Of a stretch of DNA of 64,000 bases, positions 11,460 through 22,973 are shown piece by piece. This DNA is from Monosporascus cannonballus. Lineage: Eukaryota > Ascomycota > Sordariomycetes > Xylariales. The notes beneath the pieces are model-generated. The model was given only the letters and a program-made list of their open reading frames with translations, made no database searches and was not told the origin of the DNA. The stretch spans positions 238,234 through 302,233 of the forward strand of contig QJNS01000708.1 in assembly GCA_004154925.1 (NCBI GenBank). The letters run 5' to 3'. The position numbers were made by a program, and so were the translations under genes. The first letter of the stretch is position 1. The number at the start of each line of letters is the position of its first letter.

Positions 11460-12949
11460 GTTCATCTCCAAGTGAGAGTTGACTATAAACAAGAGATATG
11501 AGAGCAAAGTAGATCAAAGTATAGCGAAACTCTATTCCCCCTTAGTTGAAATAAACACCGACAAAAATGCGCCTGTGAGAATGCGGGGTTGATCTTCGAG
11601 GTCAGTGGGGAACAAGGATTATTTAGAGATCCAAGAGATAGCTGCCCGGGAGGCTTCTCGCATATGAAGAGCAGCAGTTGTCCTCAAAAAGAAAAAGAAA
11701 AGAACGAAAGTTATCCAATACGGAGTGGTGATGCGACAATGGTTCGTTCGATGGTGACAAGTTAAATGTCGCCTCCTCCGTTTGCCGGCTTTCAATAGAG
11801 GTTGGTAGAACGCATAAAAGTAAACGTCATAAGGGTCGCCGGAACCCGCTGCAGCTGCATCTGAAGCCTCGGTGGGGTCATCCAAGGAGAACCAGTGGCC
11901 GGAGTACCCGTTCAAGGGGCGCATGCAGGTACAATATGGTCAGGGAATCACACGTGTATCGTACTATCATTGCCGAACGACGTCTACCTGAAGGGTTAAT
12001 TATATCGTTAGCCGACCTACTTAGTAACCCATTGAAGTGGTTAGCCTGTTCAAGATGTCGGTTTGGCAAAGTCCTCGGCCAGAACGGGTAATCTAAAGAC
12101 TCAAAAACTAGCGTGCCGGCCAAGCTTCTTCGATGGATACCGACGAAGCAAGCGTCGGATACATGCGATCCAATAGCCATGGAGCTGTTTGTAAGCCAGC
12201 TTGGCTGGAGAGCCTGGAGTCACTCGAGCATATTGGAATTACCTAGTAGGTCTGGATTGGCTAGAATCAGTATTCGCATACTCTTAGGGCCAGGGCTTTA
12301 AGCTCCAGAGCTTGTACATTGACTTGGAATAGGCGCCTGGTGACTTCCCCAAAGTTGATGCGACGAGGAGCCATCAATTGGTGTAGTCATGAGAATGGAA
12401 GAACAGGTTGCTGTATATAAAGGGGACTGGCCTCATTACTTTCCAATATTATATGCCGATGGAGTTACTTGTCAGCTGCCAGAGTTCCGGGCAGCTGGTC
12501 CAGCAATCCCTATTGCTACTTCAGCCTCCCCCTTTTTTAAAGACTGGCTCTTCGGCTTCACTTGGATACCTACCTAAGGCGTCGAGTTGCAACAGGAGGT
12601 TTCTCGGCAAAGCCCTCTCGGCTGTTGATATACCCAAATAGATGCCTATCAGATAAATTGTTTTTCATTAACAGAGACCCCTACTTCCAAATATGCCACG
12701 TGGTAGGAGATTAACTCAAGTAAAACACTACCAGAGCTGTTAAAACACGCCGAACTTACCAGGCTCTAGTAGAAGAATTCCAGGATATTCGCCATACCTG
12801 TTTGCTGTAATTGGCCGTAGTGTTCGTCTGATTCAAATGAATTTCAGGTCCGCAGTGAGCATTACATCACGGTAATGGACTTTCTTTAAGAAGTCTTACG
12901 CGAGGACACTTGCACAGATTGCAAATTAACATTTCATGTCGCTAGCCGT
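11460..12949. other. Intergenic with an unidentified coding-like fragment
   Basis: Upstream region of the acyltransferase. A minus-strand stretch at about 11775-11930 reads SGHWFSLDDPTEAS and DPYDVYFYAFYQPLLKAGK, which looks like an eroded exon, but I do not recognise the family and cannot extend it. An AGATAG motif (11636-11641) is compatible with a GATA-factor site but is too short to be convincing. Confidence 0.35.
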
Positions 12950-14830
12950 TTGAGTATCCCATGATCTTCCAGGGGGCCTCACTATGATACGCGTCCCCAT
13001 GCGCCGCCCCCTCACGCTAATTCCTCCCGGACGCAATATATCCAGAGAATCACCGCTACAGGTATAGCCCAGCCAGGGCGCCTCGGCCGTTTCGTAGCTA
13101 TACCACTCGGGCACCGTATTCCATCTAAACAGGTCCTCTATGGCTAACGCCGCCCGCACGAGATCGGCCTCCCTCCACTCGCAGCCCCAGAAGCACAGTC
13201 CGAACAGACCGCCGTACCGAGCCTACCCCGCCGGCACCGACGCGAGGAGCTATCACGCGTAGGACGGGACTGACGCGTACGCCCGGCTCTGCTATCGACA
13301 TCGTCATTTGGGACGAGCAGGGCGTCGAGCACGACGGGCTTCCCATACTCAAGCCTGTGCGCGTGCGCCTCGTCAGCGGCGGCCCGCGCCGTGCGCCGGT
13401 CCCAGCCGAAGTTGGTTCGGAACTCATCGCAGAGGCTGCCATTCGTAGCGACGGTGATATTGTAAAGTGCTGCCCGGTTTCGGTGTTGTTCCACCAGGTG
13501 GTGCTGCCGAGGACGTCTGGGACTCGTTGTGCGCCGCCTTCCACCCCGCCATCTCCGCGAGGCTGCCCATCCAGTCCCACTCGTCACCCGCGGGGGGCGT
13601 CCAGTTCCGCAGCCCACTTGCCGTGCACAAGCTCAACTGGTTGTCCCTGCCGGGCGTCGAGGCCGGCATTACAAACCCGTACGGGTCGGCGATCTCTTCG
13701 AGGAGCCGCGTTGTGCGTATCACAGCAAACGACGGAGATCGTAGGTGGAGGTCGGTTCTGCTACTTGCAAAAATGTTGACAATTTCGGTACCGGCCGCCT
13801 GTAATTGGCCTAGTGTTTTTTCGTGCTCTACGTACTGTTCAGGCACGTTGACAGCCCTATGGCATATCGGTAGCTCATGGTCGGGGTTTCCCGGTCCGTC
13901 AATGCTAGCACTTACTAGGTTTGGTCGACCAATAGGGATTCCAAGGCAGACCCAACTTCATGCCATCCAAGCTGTCATCATTCGTGATCCGCACGGAGTA
14001 GCCATCCTGTGGATTAATGGCCCGGCCAATTCCACGTGAGGTTGTCGTACTGTTCCGGACCGCCATGATATCCAACCGCAAGGCGACGTCCTTTATCGAC
14101 TTGGCTATCAGCCTCAGGGGCCGTTGTAGAAGTTTTCGGGGACCACACCGTGGCGTGGCTTGAGGCCGGGGGTCGAGTTGAGGGTATACAGACCGAGATG
14201 CGAGGCGGAGTGAACCAGGGGCCGTGGGTCTCTGTGCCAGCGGGATGGCGGCTTGACTGCCGCACACGACCGCGGCGTAACCGCCACTGCTGCCCGACGT
14301 CCCTGCGTCGGGTTAAACGGTTTCCTGATTTGGCCCGCCCGGGGCGAGTAGTCATCGGAGAAAGTTGGTGGCGGCTTGTGGCCCGCCGCCTCCGAGAGCG
14401 AAGCGTGGCCCGCAGGAGGCGCTCCCCCCCGCCCTGATATTCTGGATGATGGTGGCTTCCTGGGAGTAGCTGCGGCCTAAAAGAACGAGATTACCCTCGC
14501 ACGTGTTGTGCTTGTCATCGGAGGGGATATTGTCCTTGAAAACAAACGAGATGCCGTGCATCGGTCCACGGGATCCCAGAATCCGACAGCTCCTTGTCCA
14601 GGGCCTCCGTGATCGAGAGTGCGTCCGGGCTAGTCTCCCTGATCGAACCCAAGTACTTATGCTTCTGTTAGTTTCTTCGCGGTCATGTCCACCCTGGTTT
14701 CATTCACAACCCTAGCGTGCTTACGGGTTCGCCTGCTCGATCCGCGCCATGTACACTTGATGGGCTGTTCGCTGGTGGGCTTGCCTGCTGCCATCAAGCG
14801 CTATAATTCGTCGCTTGTCGTGTCCTCGAT
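12950..14830 (-). pseudogene. Amidase (amidase-signature family), broken
   Basis: In order on the minus strand: VYMARIEQANP (about 14735-14770), a probable intron, TSPDALSITEALDKE, then MHGISFVFKDN (14561) carrying the catalytic-Lys motif. Next come the serine-rich core TSGSSGGYAAVV (about 14295), IAKSIKDVALRLDIMA, SLDGMKLGLPW, a region like the family's LEKLKAAGTEIV block, GKPVVLDALLVPND, and RAALAIEDLFRWN close to the end. Successive pieces lie in different frames, so several indels separate them. Amidase-signature enzymes hydrolyse amides with a Ser-Ser-Lys triad and are about 550 aa in fungi. All the usual blocks are present, so this is a decayed but once full-length gene. Confidence 0.72.
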
Positions 14831-15779
14831 GGACAGCCCCCTGCACAGGGGCATGCGAAACAGCGAGTCACAGCGATGCTCACCGCAGCCGCGAGGCCGC
14901 GCGACGGACTTCGCGTCATTGATGGGAGAAGCTGTAAACCCCCCCGAGGGCGGTCGCCGGGGATAAAAAGATTGGCGCCTTCATGATGTGGCGTATATTT
15001 ATTGAAATGCTTAGCTCTGCAAGGGACCAACCTTGGTCCCCTCACCTCGGTTCCACAGGCGTCCAGGCTGTTTGGGAATACGCCCGGCAGACGACTAGCC
15101 ATCACGACTTCTTCTAAGAAGAATGATCTTCGGATTATCAAATCGACGGACGTCATGGCACGTAGAGCGTAGCCGACAAAGTCACTCAAAACAAGCGACT
15201 TGAGATGCGCTATAACGGTCATAATATATTTCCGTCGGGTCTCATCGGGACATTTAATAGCAGTATGTACATGGTCTGCGTCACTTAGAAAGGGCGGTCG
15301 TAATCTTCCCGAGGAATGAATTCTGTCCTAGATATATAGGGATAAGTGAATGGTGCTGTGAAGTTTGCACTGGGTAGTGCTTCATACTACTACTTACGAA
15401 GATGGCTATGTCATTGGGTCTATACGATGTAAGAGGAACTAACACAGTCTTCGGTGTGTAGGGTCTTATTCTTTTAGGTCTTTTAGGCCTAGGAAGTGAA
15501 TACGACGTCAGTCGGGGCGGGTGTTGTTAGACACTATGATGCTGGCCCAAGGATTCAATCGTCATCTTATACTGGCACACCCAGTATACATACCAATTTT
15601 ACCAATCAAATTTTCGGATAAATATGTCCTTAGTAGGTTTCGCATTGCTTCTTGCCCCATCCTGAAACTCGTTCCAACCGTGAGTCCTGCCCCTATTACT
15701 AGAAACCCCCTACTTAAGCCCGGATATAAGCTATAAAGAGCCAGGATTCGCGGTCGCCAATCGATGACAATTCTGGGGA
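14831..15779. other. Intergenic, no supported gene
   Basis: Only short frames without recognisable motifs; the longest merely overlaps the 5' end of the amidase relic. Confidence 0.5.
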
Positions 15780-16860
15780 AGACAGGCCCAGGAGGTGGGA
15801 TTCCGCGAGCGCATCGCGCATTTCACATGGGCGGAATTTGCCTGTTCACAGTCCACAGGCGGCATACCCATCATGCTGTCCCTTATGCCGTACCAGTTCC
15901 ACGGGCCGCAAACGGCGGGCGTCGTGATATTCATCCTAAACCTTGTCCTCATCGCGATCCTCTGCACCCTCATGCTCATCCGCTTCGTCCCCCACCCTCG
16001 CATTATCAAGCCCCCGTTGGCCACCCCCCCCCCCCCGGCCCCCCCCCCCCCCCGGCCCGTTCCGGCCGTCGATGGCGACGCCGATTATCTGCATGGAGCG
16101 GTTTGGCGTCCCTCACAGGGAGCCTTTGCTCGTGGTGGCCATACGCATGGTCTTCTGGATGTATGCCGCGGCACCTTAATATTCACGACGGCTATATGGG
16201 TTGTCCTGTCCTCTAGGTCGTCGGCCAAGCTGTTGGAGACGAATCGGGCAATGCTCCTTATGATCTACAACACGATGCTTACGGGCACCATCGCCTCGGA
16301 CCTCGCCCAGAGCCAGCCCCCTGTTCAGCGACTGCCCATCATCATTGCTGGCATCACGTACCAGGGGCTCGGGTGGATTATCATCGTCGTCTCGATGGCA
16401 TGGTTCGTGGGTAGTCTGATACAGAACGGCCTAGGACAGCCGGATCAGATGCCCCCGCTCTTCATACCGGTCGGATCGGCCGGTTTCGCCACCGTCACCA
16501 TAATCGGGTGTGCTCGGGCATTACCGCGGGGGTACGCTTACTTCGCGACTCACCCGCAGGGGAAGGAAACTGGTGGTCCTAGCGGATTGGACGTCAATAT
16601 TCCTGTGACTCTTTGCGTTATGGCTCTTCGCTGTGGCGTTCCTGGTGAACCTCCCCACCATGATCCCGATCCGGAACGGTCGACTGCAGCCACGGATGCG
16701 CTTCACGCTGTCATGGTGGGGCATGATATTTCCGAACGTGGGATTTGTGATCGCGACGAGATATATCGGTGAGAAGCTGAAATCGAGCCCTATTCAGTGA
16801 GTGACTACTATCACGACGATTTCAGTTTGCCGTATGGTTGTTGGACATATGCCTTCATCT
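15780..16860 (+). pseudogene. TDT-family transporter (malate/C4-dicarboxylate, SSU1-like), broken
   Basis: The start block HFTWAEFACSQSTGGIPIML and the following helix VVIFILNLVLIAILCTLMLI are characteristic of the tellurite-resistance/dicarboxylate transporter (TDT) family. After HPRIIKPPL the coding sequence runs into a C-rich tract and continues in another frame as ICMERFGVPH and IRMVFWMYAAA. It then returns to the first frame for MLTGTIASDLAQSQPP and IIIAGITYQGLGW, and shifts again for LVNLPTMIPIRNGRL and MRFTLSWWGMIFPNVGF, ending near SSPIQ with an intron-like GTGAGT. Family proteins have ten membrane helices and about 380-400 residues. Three frames are used, with a stop after MYAAAP, so it is not functional as read. 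Confidence 0.75.
16024..16054. repeat. C-rich homopolymer tract inside the TDT relic
   Basis: About 31 bases consisting almost only of C, broken twice by GG. It replaces the expected codons between the second and third transporter blocks. Confidence 0.85.
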
Positions 16861-17338
16861 TAGGGCGCTCGTCACTGGACAAATTATGTGGCCAGGCCTA
16901 GATGAAGATGCACCAAAATCACAAGAATCTATTTAGCAAAAACTATTTATTCAGTCTAATATGGACACATCTGTTATGTCTGGTCATTACATGGATGCGT
17001 GAAGACGGTATAAGACCAAGTATAGGGGGAAATTACTGGTCGACTTCACATACCCAAGTTCCAGTTGTTGAAATCGCTGACAGAGGCCACTAAACACCCT
17101 CTAGCCAGCTGGGTGTTACAGCTATATCCGACCCTAACCCAGCGATTTAGGGCTGACTACAGGGGCTGAGCATCCCTGGTGTCTGTGTTTCGGCGGGTCA
17201 GTTGCAATAAGATGGCGGGGCATTGTCACCCTCATTTTGAACCATTCCCACTTCTCTCCCATTCCTTCCTACCAGTTGTTCTATATTAACCCGGCATTTT
17301 ACATCCAATTGAGCCTTGTGCAAACATAGTACCCTATC
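16861..17338. other. Intergenic upstream of med18
   Basis: No coding feature. A CT-rich stretch (about 17235-17275) lies 60-100 bp before the med18 ATG, compatible with a fungal core promoter. Confidence 0.5.
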
Positions 17339-18194
17339 ATGTATGAGTTATTCCTCACCGCGGCTGTGAAGAAAGACGACTTCGAGATGGCATGCGCCAT
17401 CCTCCAAGGTCTCACGTGGATGCAGGCGCGCCAGAACGTGCACCGCATCCTATACTTCGCCGGCCAGCCCCAGCCGCGGGGCCTGCCGAACCAGCGGTGC
17501 TTCCGGCAGTCGCCCGCGCTGCCGCTCTGGAACGAGCTCGGACAGCAGCTCAGCAGGTCCTCGTACGTCCTGCAGCTGGTGTACGAGGTCTACCGCGAGA
17601 CAGACTTCGGGACCGGCCGCGCCGTGGATCTGAAGGCCGTCCCCGGCACGCTGCGGTGGACCGACCTGCCGGACCCGCTGCGCGACACGCCCGTCGTCCA
17701 GCGCAAGAAAATCGAGATCCCCGACCAGCCGAACCTGGTAACAGCCATGGCCGACAACGGGCACTCGTGAGTACACCAATCACCTCACTTACTCACCCAC
17801 TCGTTCGGCAGCTACGTAGAGGTCGTTAGCACGTTGACGCCCTGGTCTTGACAGATTTAAGAGCGAGCTCATCCAGGAGACGTTCACATTCGTCAGAGAG
17901 AATGTCGAGTTCGTCTTCAGCAGGATGTATCACCTGCCCGAGTCTTCTCCGGGACGGCCCGTCACGGCACTCCCTGCGTGGTCCGACCTAAGGCCCGTTG
18001 ACCCGGCGCAGAAGTGGGTCCTCAATGTCAAGCTCACCGTTGCTGAGGACAACCAACCCGACAAGTTGCAGAAGGGGAATAAGGAGTTGTTAGCGGTGAA
18101 GGAGGAGCTCGATAAACTCTTTGATTTCAAGACCCTGGATCGGCGGGTGCTCGACACAAGGATCGCGCCGCCGCAGATACTCCCGCCCCGGTAA
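17339..18194 (+). CDS. med18: Mediator complex subunit 18 (Srb5)
   Basis: Two exons, 17339-17766 and 17855-18194, split by an 88-bp GTGAGT...ACAG intron; the joined product is 255 aa. Start MYELFLTAAV matches the conserved fungal Med18 N terminus. Further family blocks: ACAILQGLTWMQAR, HRILYFAGQPQPRGLP, GTLRWTDLPDP, VVQRKKIEIPDQPNL, the exon junction NGHS/FKSELIQE, then LRPVDPAQKWVLNVKL and LFDFKTLDRRVLDTRIAPP near the C terminus. Med18 is a head-module subunit of the Mediator coactivator and acts in the nucleus with Med20 on RNA polymerase II initiation. The gene looks intact and lies between two pseudogenes, as expected for a retained core gene. Only the intron boundaries are inferred. Confidence 0.92.
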
Positions 18195-18747
18195 CCCGTG
18201 ATGATGATGCGACTAGACACGAGAGGGCTGTGATCTTACGGCCTCGCTGTCTGCAGGCTGTCAATCGTCTTAATTAATGAATCCCCAGACAAGGTGGTCT
18301 AATGAGAACCGATTATTCTTGACTACATACGATAGATGCACAGATATATATCCGATAACCATTCTGGGGCGTCATCTCTCTATTCAGGGTAACCGCTTGG
18401 TCATGGCATGGGTGGATTCAACATCACTGAACACACCGCCACGGAAAATGTACGCCCCACTATCACGGATGAGTTGTTGCAAGCGCCAATATCTTCCAGA
18501 TGGCCGGCTTCGAATGAGTACTGGTGCCGTCCCAGGAAATATAGTCACCTTAGGTAATCCGAGGCGAAACACAGTCAGCGCTGGAACACTGATAGTCAGA
18601 AAGAACTGTGGATAAAATCAAATGCACGTTGATTCCTGAAGTTGCTTAACTACGGGTCTACCGCCTTCCAATCTGTTCCCATTATTACCCTTACCCGCGT
18701 TTATAGCAAGACTAATGAAATTATCACATATATCTTTCTCCCAACTC
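18195..18747. other. Spacer downstream of med18
   Basis: Opposed short frames around 18280-18615 lack recognisable motifs. The minus-strand one (18572-18384) has protein-like composition but no family I can name. Confidence 0.4.
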
Positions 18748-19131
18748 TTAAATTTTCAGGCGACTCTCAACAGAGATAACTTCAAGCATGTCTGCTAGCG
18801 ACTCTGACTTTAAATGTTTTCTTGGCACCGCTCGCATTGTGCGGAGCCAGTACACGGTCCGCAAACAGAGCTGCCAGTCATCACCGTATATACGGTTAAC
18901 AGCAAGCTCTATACCAGCAGGGAATCGCAAAAGGTGACATAGAAAACGATCATGAAGCCTAGTGACATTGGAAATGTCGGAGAGCAGGTGGAAGTCGGGT
19001 TGCGGTCCACGCGATACCGTAATGGCACGTAAATCAGATGGTTCAGCTAAGACATCAGGGGAAATGTAGTAACTGCTACGAGATGGTGAGGGCAATATAT
19101 CTTCCGCAGATATATAAAGCGAAGAAGTCAT
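18748..19131 (-). CDS. Hypothetical protein, 127 aa, weakly supported
   Basis: A single frame starting MTSSLYISAEDILPSPS and ending ISVESRLKI. The part after residue 50 (HDRFLCHLLRFPAGIELAV, WQLCLRTVYWLRTM) has the look of a folded helical protein, but I recognise no family, signal peptide or membrane segment. It could be an exon of a larger decayed gene extending toward 18400 on the same strand, or a chance frame. Confidence 0.3.
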   Translation of the reverse strand: MTSSLYISAEDILPSPSRSSYYISPDVLAEPSDLRAITVSRGPQPDFHLLSDISNVTRLHDRFLCHLLRFPAGIELAVNRIYGDDWQLCLRTVYWLRTMRAVPRKHLKSESLADMLEVISVESRLKI

Positions 19132-19920
19132 AGGTCTTGCACACCCATGGCGCTGTATATACTATATTTTATTTGTTCTGCAATGCAAGGGATGAGCATA
19201 TCCCCCCCCAGCGATAAGGCGACCCCTTGCCTACTTGCCTAATGGACCATATCCCTCTATCCTGTTATACCGCTCTCTCCGTGGCTTCTATACTCCTCGC
19301 CATATTATGTTGTCTTAGAACTTATTAACACAACAGCGGTCTCTACCTACAACGCTGGAGTAACTGAATGACCCATAAGGCGGCCGCTCCAGCTTGTACG
19401 GTGTAGGAATACAGTATATATAGCTGAATAAGAACTCAACCCACGTCGGCTTAAGCGGCCGCTTTTTGAAAACCTAGGTACGGCTAGCCACTGGCCAGAA
19501 GAGATAAAGCGCAGAGTACGTATGATATATCAACTACAGTCGAAACCCACCGCGATATTTTAAAGGGGCATACCATACGTAGTATTGCGGAAGCTGGATG
19601 GGACGCGTGCCAACGCTACGGCTTAATCTCATTATACCAGTAATATAACAGATACGCTCAGCCTCGACTCATGGGCCTATTCCGACTCTGGTCCTAGCCT
19701 AGAGATTTATTCATCCCATGTATAGTGTAAGAATCTGGATCGACAAAGATCGTCCGGGCGGATTCCCTGGGCGCCAGACCGTCAGATATGCTTACAAATT
19801 GTAATCAGGATGTCGACTTGGATTATAAAGCCAGTCCAGTGAGTAGATTTCTGGCTTGGTAGAGCTTGCATTCTATCCTGCGAATTGTTCATCGGCGTGT
19901 TCTTGCAACCCATAGTCCGC
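19132..19920. other. Intergenic upstream of dehydrogenase relic
   Basis: Holds an 8-C run near 19203 and two copies of GCGGCCGCT about 75 bp apart (around 19381 and 19454). No gene seen. Confidence 0.4.
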
Positions 19921-21123
19921 CATGTCTCAGCCCATCCCGAAAACTACGAAACAGTGGAATGTAACCGGCCCGCTGAACGGCCTTGGTTCACTGAGATGCA
20001 CTAAGCAGGCGATACCTGAGCTCAGCGATAACCAAGTCCTAGTCAGGAGTAAGAATTCCGTCCCTGCTGGGCTTAAGCGGCGTTAGAGCGTTGGCGGTGC
20101 ATTACACTAATACGAAGATCAGTCCAAGGTGCATCCATCAACGTGGGTATTCCAGTGTCTCCAGTCCTCTAGGCTTCCATTTGCTGACCATCGGCTTAGT
20201 ACCGCGACGTCATTATCCTTCAAGGGAAATATCCTTTCGACCTTAAGCCCAGCGTTGTCGCCGGTTCCGACAGGGCCGGAACCGTTCTGGCCGTCGGCAA
20301 GCATGTGACTCGGTTCAAGTCCGGCGACAAGGTCGTCACGACGGTATATCAGCACCACCTGGCAGGACCGATCGACAGTCGGACGCGGAAATCCGGACTC
20401 GGCGGCTCCATTGACGGGACCCTGCGCTCCGTTGGGGCTTTCGACGAACAGGGTCTCGTAGCGATCCCGGAGGGCCTGAGCTTCACCGAGGCCGCGACGC
20501 TGAGCTGCGCCGGGGTGACCGCCTGGAACGCCCTATTCGGCCCCACCGGGAAACACGTCACGGCGGGACAGTGGGTCCTCACGCAGGGGACCGGCGGAGT
20601 CTCCCTCTTCCCCGTCCAGTTCGCCAAGGCTGTGGGCGCCAGGGTGATCGCGACGACGAGTTCAAGCGAGAAAGCCAAGGTGCTCAAGCAGCTCGGTGCT
20701 GACCATATCATCAACTACAGAGAGACGCTTGATTAGGGATCGGTCGCTAAGGAGCTAACCGGGGGTGTCGGCGTCGACCACGTCGTGGACGTGGCCGGCC
20801 GGGCTTCGCTGGAGCAGAGCGCGGCGAGTGTTAAGCTCGACGGCGTAATCAGCGTCGTTGGCTTCGTCGGCGGTGCCGCCGATGCCAACCGTATGCCGGG
20901 CTTGCTGGATTGTTGGATGAACCACTTCCTAGCTCGTGGTATCTGGGCTGGGAGCCGGATGCAGATGGAGGACATGTGTCGAGCTATAGCGGCTAATCCG
21001 GACAAGCTGCGCCCCGTCGTCGATCCCAGGGTCTTCACGCTCGACCAGGTTAAGGAGGCATACGAGTACTTGGAATCGGGTAAACACCAAGGAAAGGTGT
21101 GTATCGAAATCGCTCAAGTTTGA
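19921..21123 (+). pseudogene. Zinc-type/quinone-oxidoreductase-like dehydrogenase with one amber stop
   Basis: Starts MSQPIPKTTKQWNV at 19921. After a probable intron (about 20048-20193, ending TTAG) the sequence reads YRDVIILQGKYPFDLKPSV with no further indel. Medium-chain reductase motifs follow: GSDRAGTVLAVG, FKSGDKVVT, GLGGSIDGTLR, EAATLSCAGVTAWNALFG, then the nucleotide-binding QGTGGVSLFPVQFAKAVGA and GADHIINYRETLD. Next is TAG (20734-20736) at a position usually Trp, after which GSVAKELTGGVGVDHVVDVAG runs in the same frame to FTLDQVKEAYEYL and a stop at 21121-21123. Length matches the family (about 350 aa). The stop is one G-to-A change from TGG. The single lesion suggests a young pseudogene, an assembly error or an allele. 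Catalytic zinc ligands are not apparent, so the NADPH:quinone-reductase-like branch is likely. Confidence 0.8.
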
Positions 21124-21571
21124 GTACATTGTATTTCCAGCCAACCAAGAGGAAAGCAGCTATGGGAATGGTTCACACCGGGAACAGCTTCAACGCTATA
21201 GGAGGAGCTATACGGGTTTGGTCCTCGCTCTCAAGCCAGCTAGGGATGAAGCTATTGTGCGTCGCCTTAGGTCTTTTTCCCACGGAACCGTTTACCGTAT
21301 AGCCGGATTATCTGAGTCCTGAGAGTCGTAAAATCATCATGTCTTGAAAGGAGTGACCAACTCTTGTATTTTCTGATTTTTCATGGGCCACCCATCATGT
21401 TAGTATTCACAAGGTTTTTATCTAATCTCAGAGGTTATATGTACATTAAGATCCCGATATTCCCCTTTTCAAGCGCTTAACAAGAGGACGAGGTTTGATA
21501 AACCCAAATCCTAAGACGGTTTCCGGAACATTGGAGTTCCATTCAGCGAACCAACAAACCTCACTGAGGGC
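21124..21571. other. Intergenic upstream of tRNA pair
   Basis: No gene seen. Confidence 0.5.
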
Positions 21572-21665
21572 GGTTTTGTGGTCTAGTGGTATGATTCTCG
21601 CTTAGGGTCCCACCCTACAGCTTCATGTCTGCGAGAGGTCCCGGGTTCAATCCCCGGCAAAACCC
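21572..21665 (+). tRNA. tRNA-Pro (AGG) with intron
   Basis: The 7-bp acceptor stem GGTTTTG pairs with CAAAACC. The D-arm and box A read TGGTCTAGTGGTATGA. The anticodon stem CTCGC pairs with GCGAG. The loop TTAGGGT contains AGG, followed by an intron of about 22 nt one base 3' of the anticodon, as usual for eukaryotic tRNA introns. The T-arm is CCCGGGTTCAATCCCCGG. Confidence 0.9.
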
Positions 21666-21716
21666 CACATCCTTCCTGATTGTCTGGTTTGTTGCCTAGA
21701 GTTGTTTCCTTCTCTT

Positions 21717-21787
21717 GCATCAGTGGTTTAGTGGTAAAATCCATCGTTGCCATCGATGGGCCCCGCGTTCGATTCGCGGCTGATGCA
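21717..21787 (+). tRNA. tRNA-Gly (GCC)
   Basis: 71-nt cloverleaf: acceptor GCATCAG pairs with CTGATGC plus discriminator A. The D-arm is GTTTAGTGGTAAAAT. Anticodon stem CATCG/CGATG encloses loop TTGCCAT (anticodon GCC), and the T-arm is CCGCG TTCGATT CGCGG. It lies 51 bp after the tRNA-Pro gene and is followed by a T run (TCTTTTT) suited to RNA polymerase III termination. Confidence 0.93.
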
Positions 21788-22973
21788 TCTTTTTATACCT
21801 CTACCGGAAGACAGGATCGTAAGAGTACTTGTATACCCGCTAGAGGAGGAGCACGCCGTATGAGTTATTGTTTTATTTCGGTCCTTTAATTTGTAGCTGC
21901 GCCGGAGCTGTGTTGGCCCGTAGTGCCATATCCGTCTAGTCATAATCAAGTTCTATGGATCCTAAACGTCACTGTGAGGCGACGGGGCACCTGGGTAGGC
22001 AAAATAACAGGAGGATGGTATGGCGTCTGTCTGTATCCATAACTAAGCATCATTCATATCTAACTAATTCCTGAAGAGATGACTGGCCGAGTTTACGGAG
22101 ATGACATGCATTTCGCGAAGAGACTGGCCCTGGCTCTTCGAACTCGCCGCCGCCGCGGGTCATCCCTTGACCAAAACGATGTACCATAGATCTCCGAGTC
22201 TCCTTAACACGCCAACCCGTTGACGGCGTAGCAGCGCGAGCTGCGCGAGCTCGGCACGGTGGGGGGGTACCCATAGAGGCTGGCGACGGAGGCTATTGTC
22301 GACGGTCTCGGTTGAGGGGGGAGATGGCACAAGGCATTGCAATGATGCGTATCTATTTGTTTGTCTGGTTACTGACGTTGGCCTGCTCCGAGCTAATTAG
22401 CGTTATCGCTATCCAGTCCTTTTTTGCTCCTTGGGCAGTGAACACCTTGGGCCGGTCTTCGTTCCATGGGACGCCGGTGAGACAACGCTCGTTGTCAGAG
22501 GATTGCTAAATCTAACAGCTTTCCACGAAGTTCAAATACATTCTCATGATAATTGACTATTGATCATTTAACTTGGCATTCCCCTTTCAGTAGGTGCCTA
22601 GATAATCCAATATGTTTTAGGGATGAGCCAAGGTGGCATTAGACAAGACGAACACCTTTGATCACCATTCACAAGCTCTTCCGTAAGTTGACCTAAGATG
22701 TTGGTGAAGATTAACTTTTTCGTCCATTCAAGCGGAAAGAGCGGACTAATGCTCAAGTAGGAGGTATCATAAACAGCGAGAAGGGGGCAGGCAGCACACC
22801 ACATCTGGTAGTTATAAACACACTATCATCCCCATCCTCATACGTCATCATAAATCTCTTTGCAACCCGCGACGATAACAGCCTCCACCATCTCCAGTCC
22901 GAAGTAACATCATCTTCAAACTTTTTCTTTTAAACCAAAGTAATATATATATTTGACTAATCCGTCGCGCTGA
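21788..22973. other. Intergenic between tRNA genes and siderophore transporter
   Basis: A GC-rich patch at about 22140-22300 may be an eroded exon on the minus strand, but no family is recognisable. The remainder includes the 3' flank of the transporter. Confidence 0.4.
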
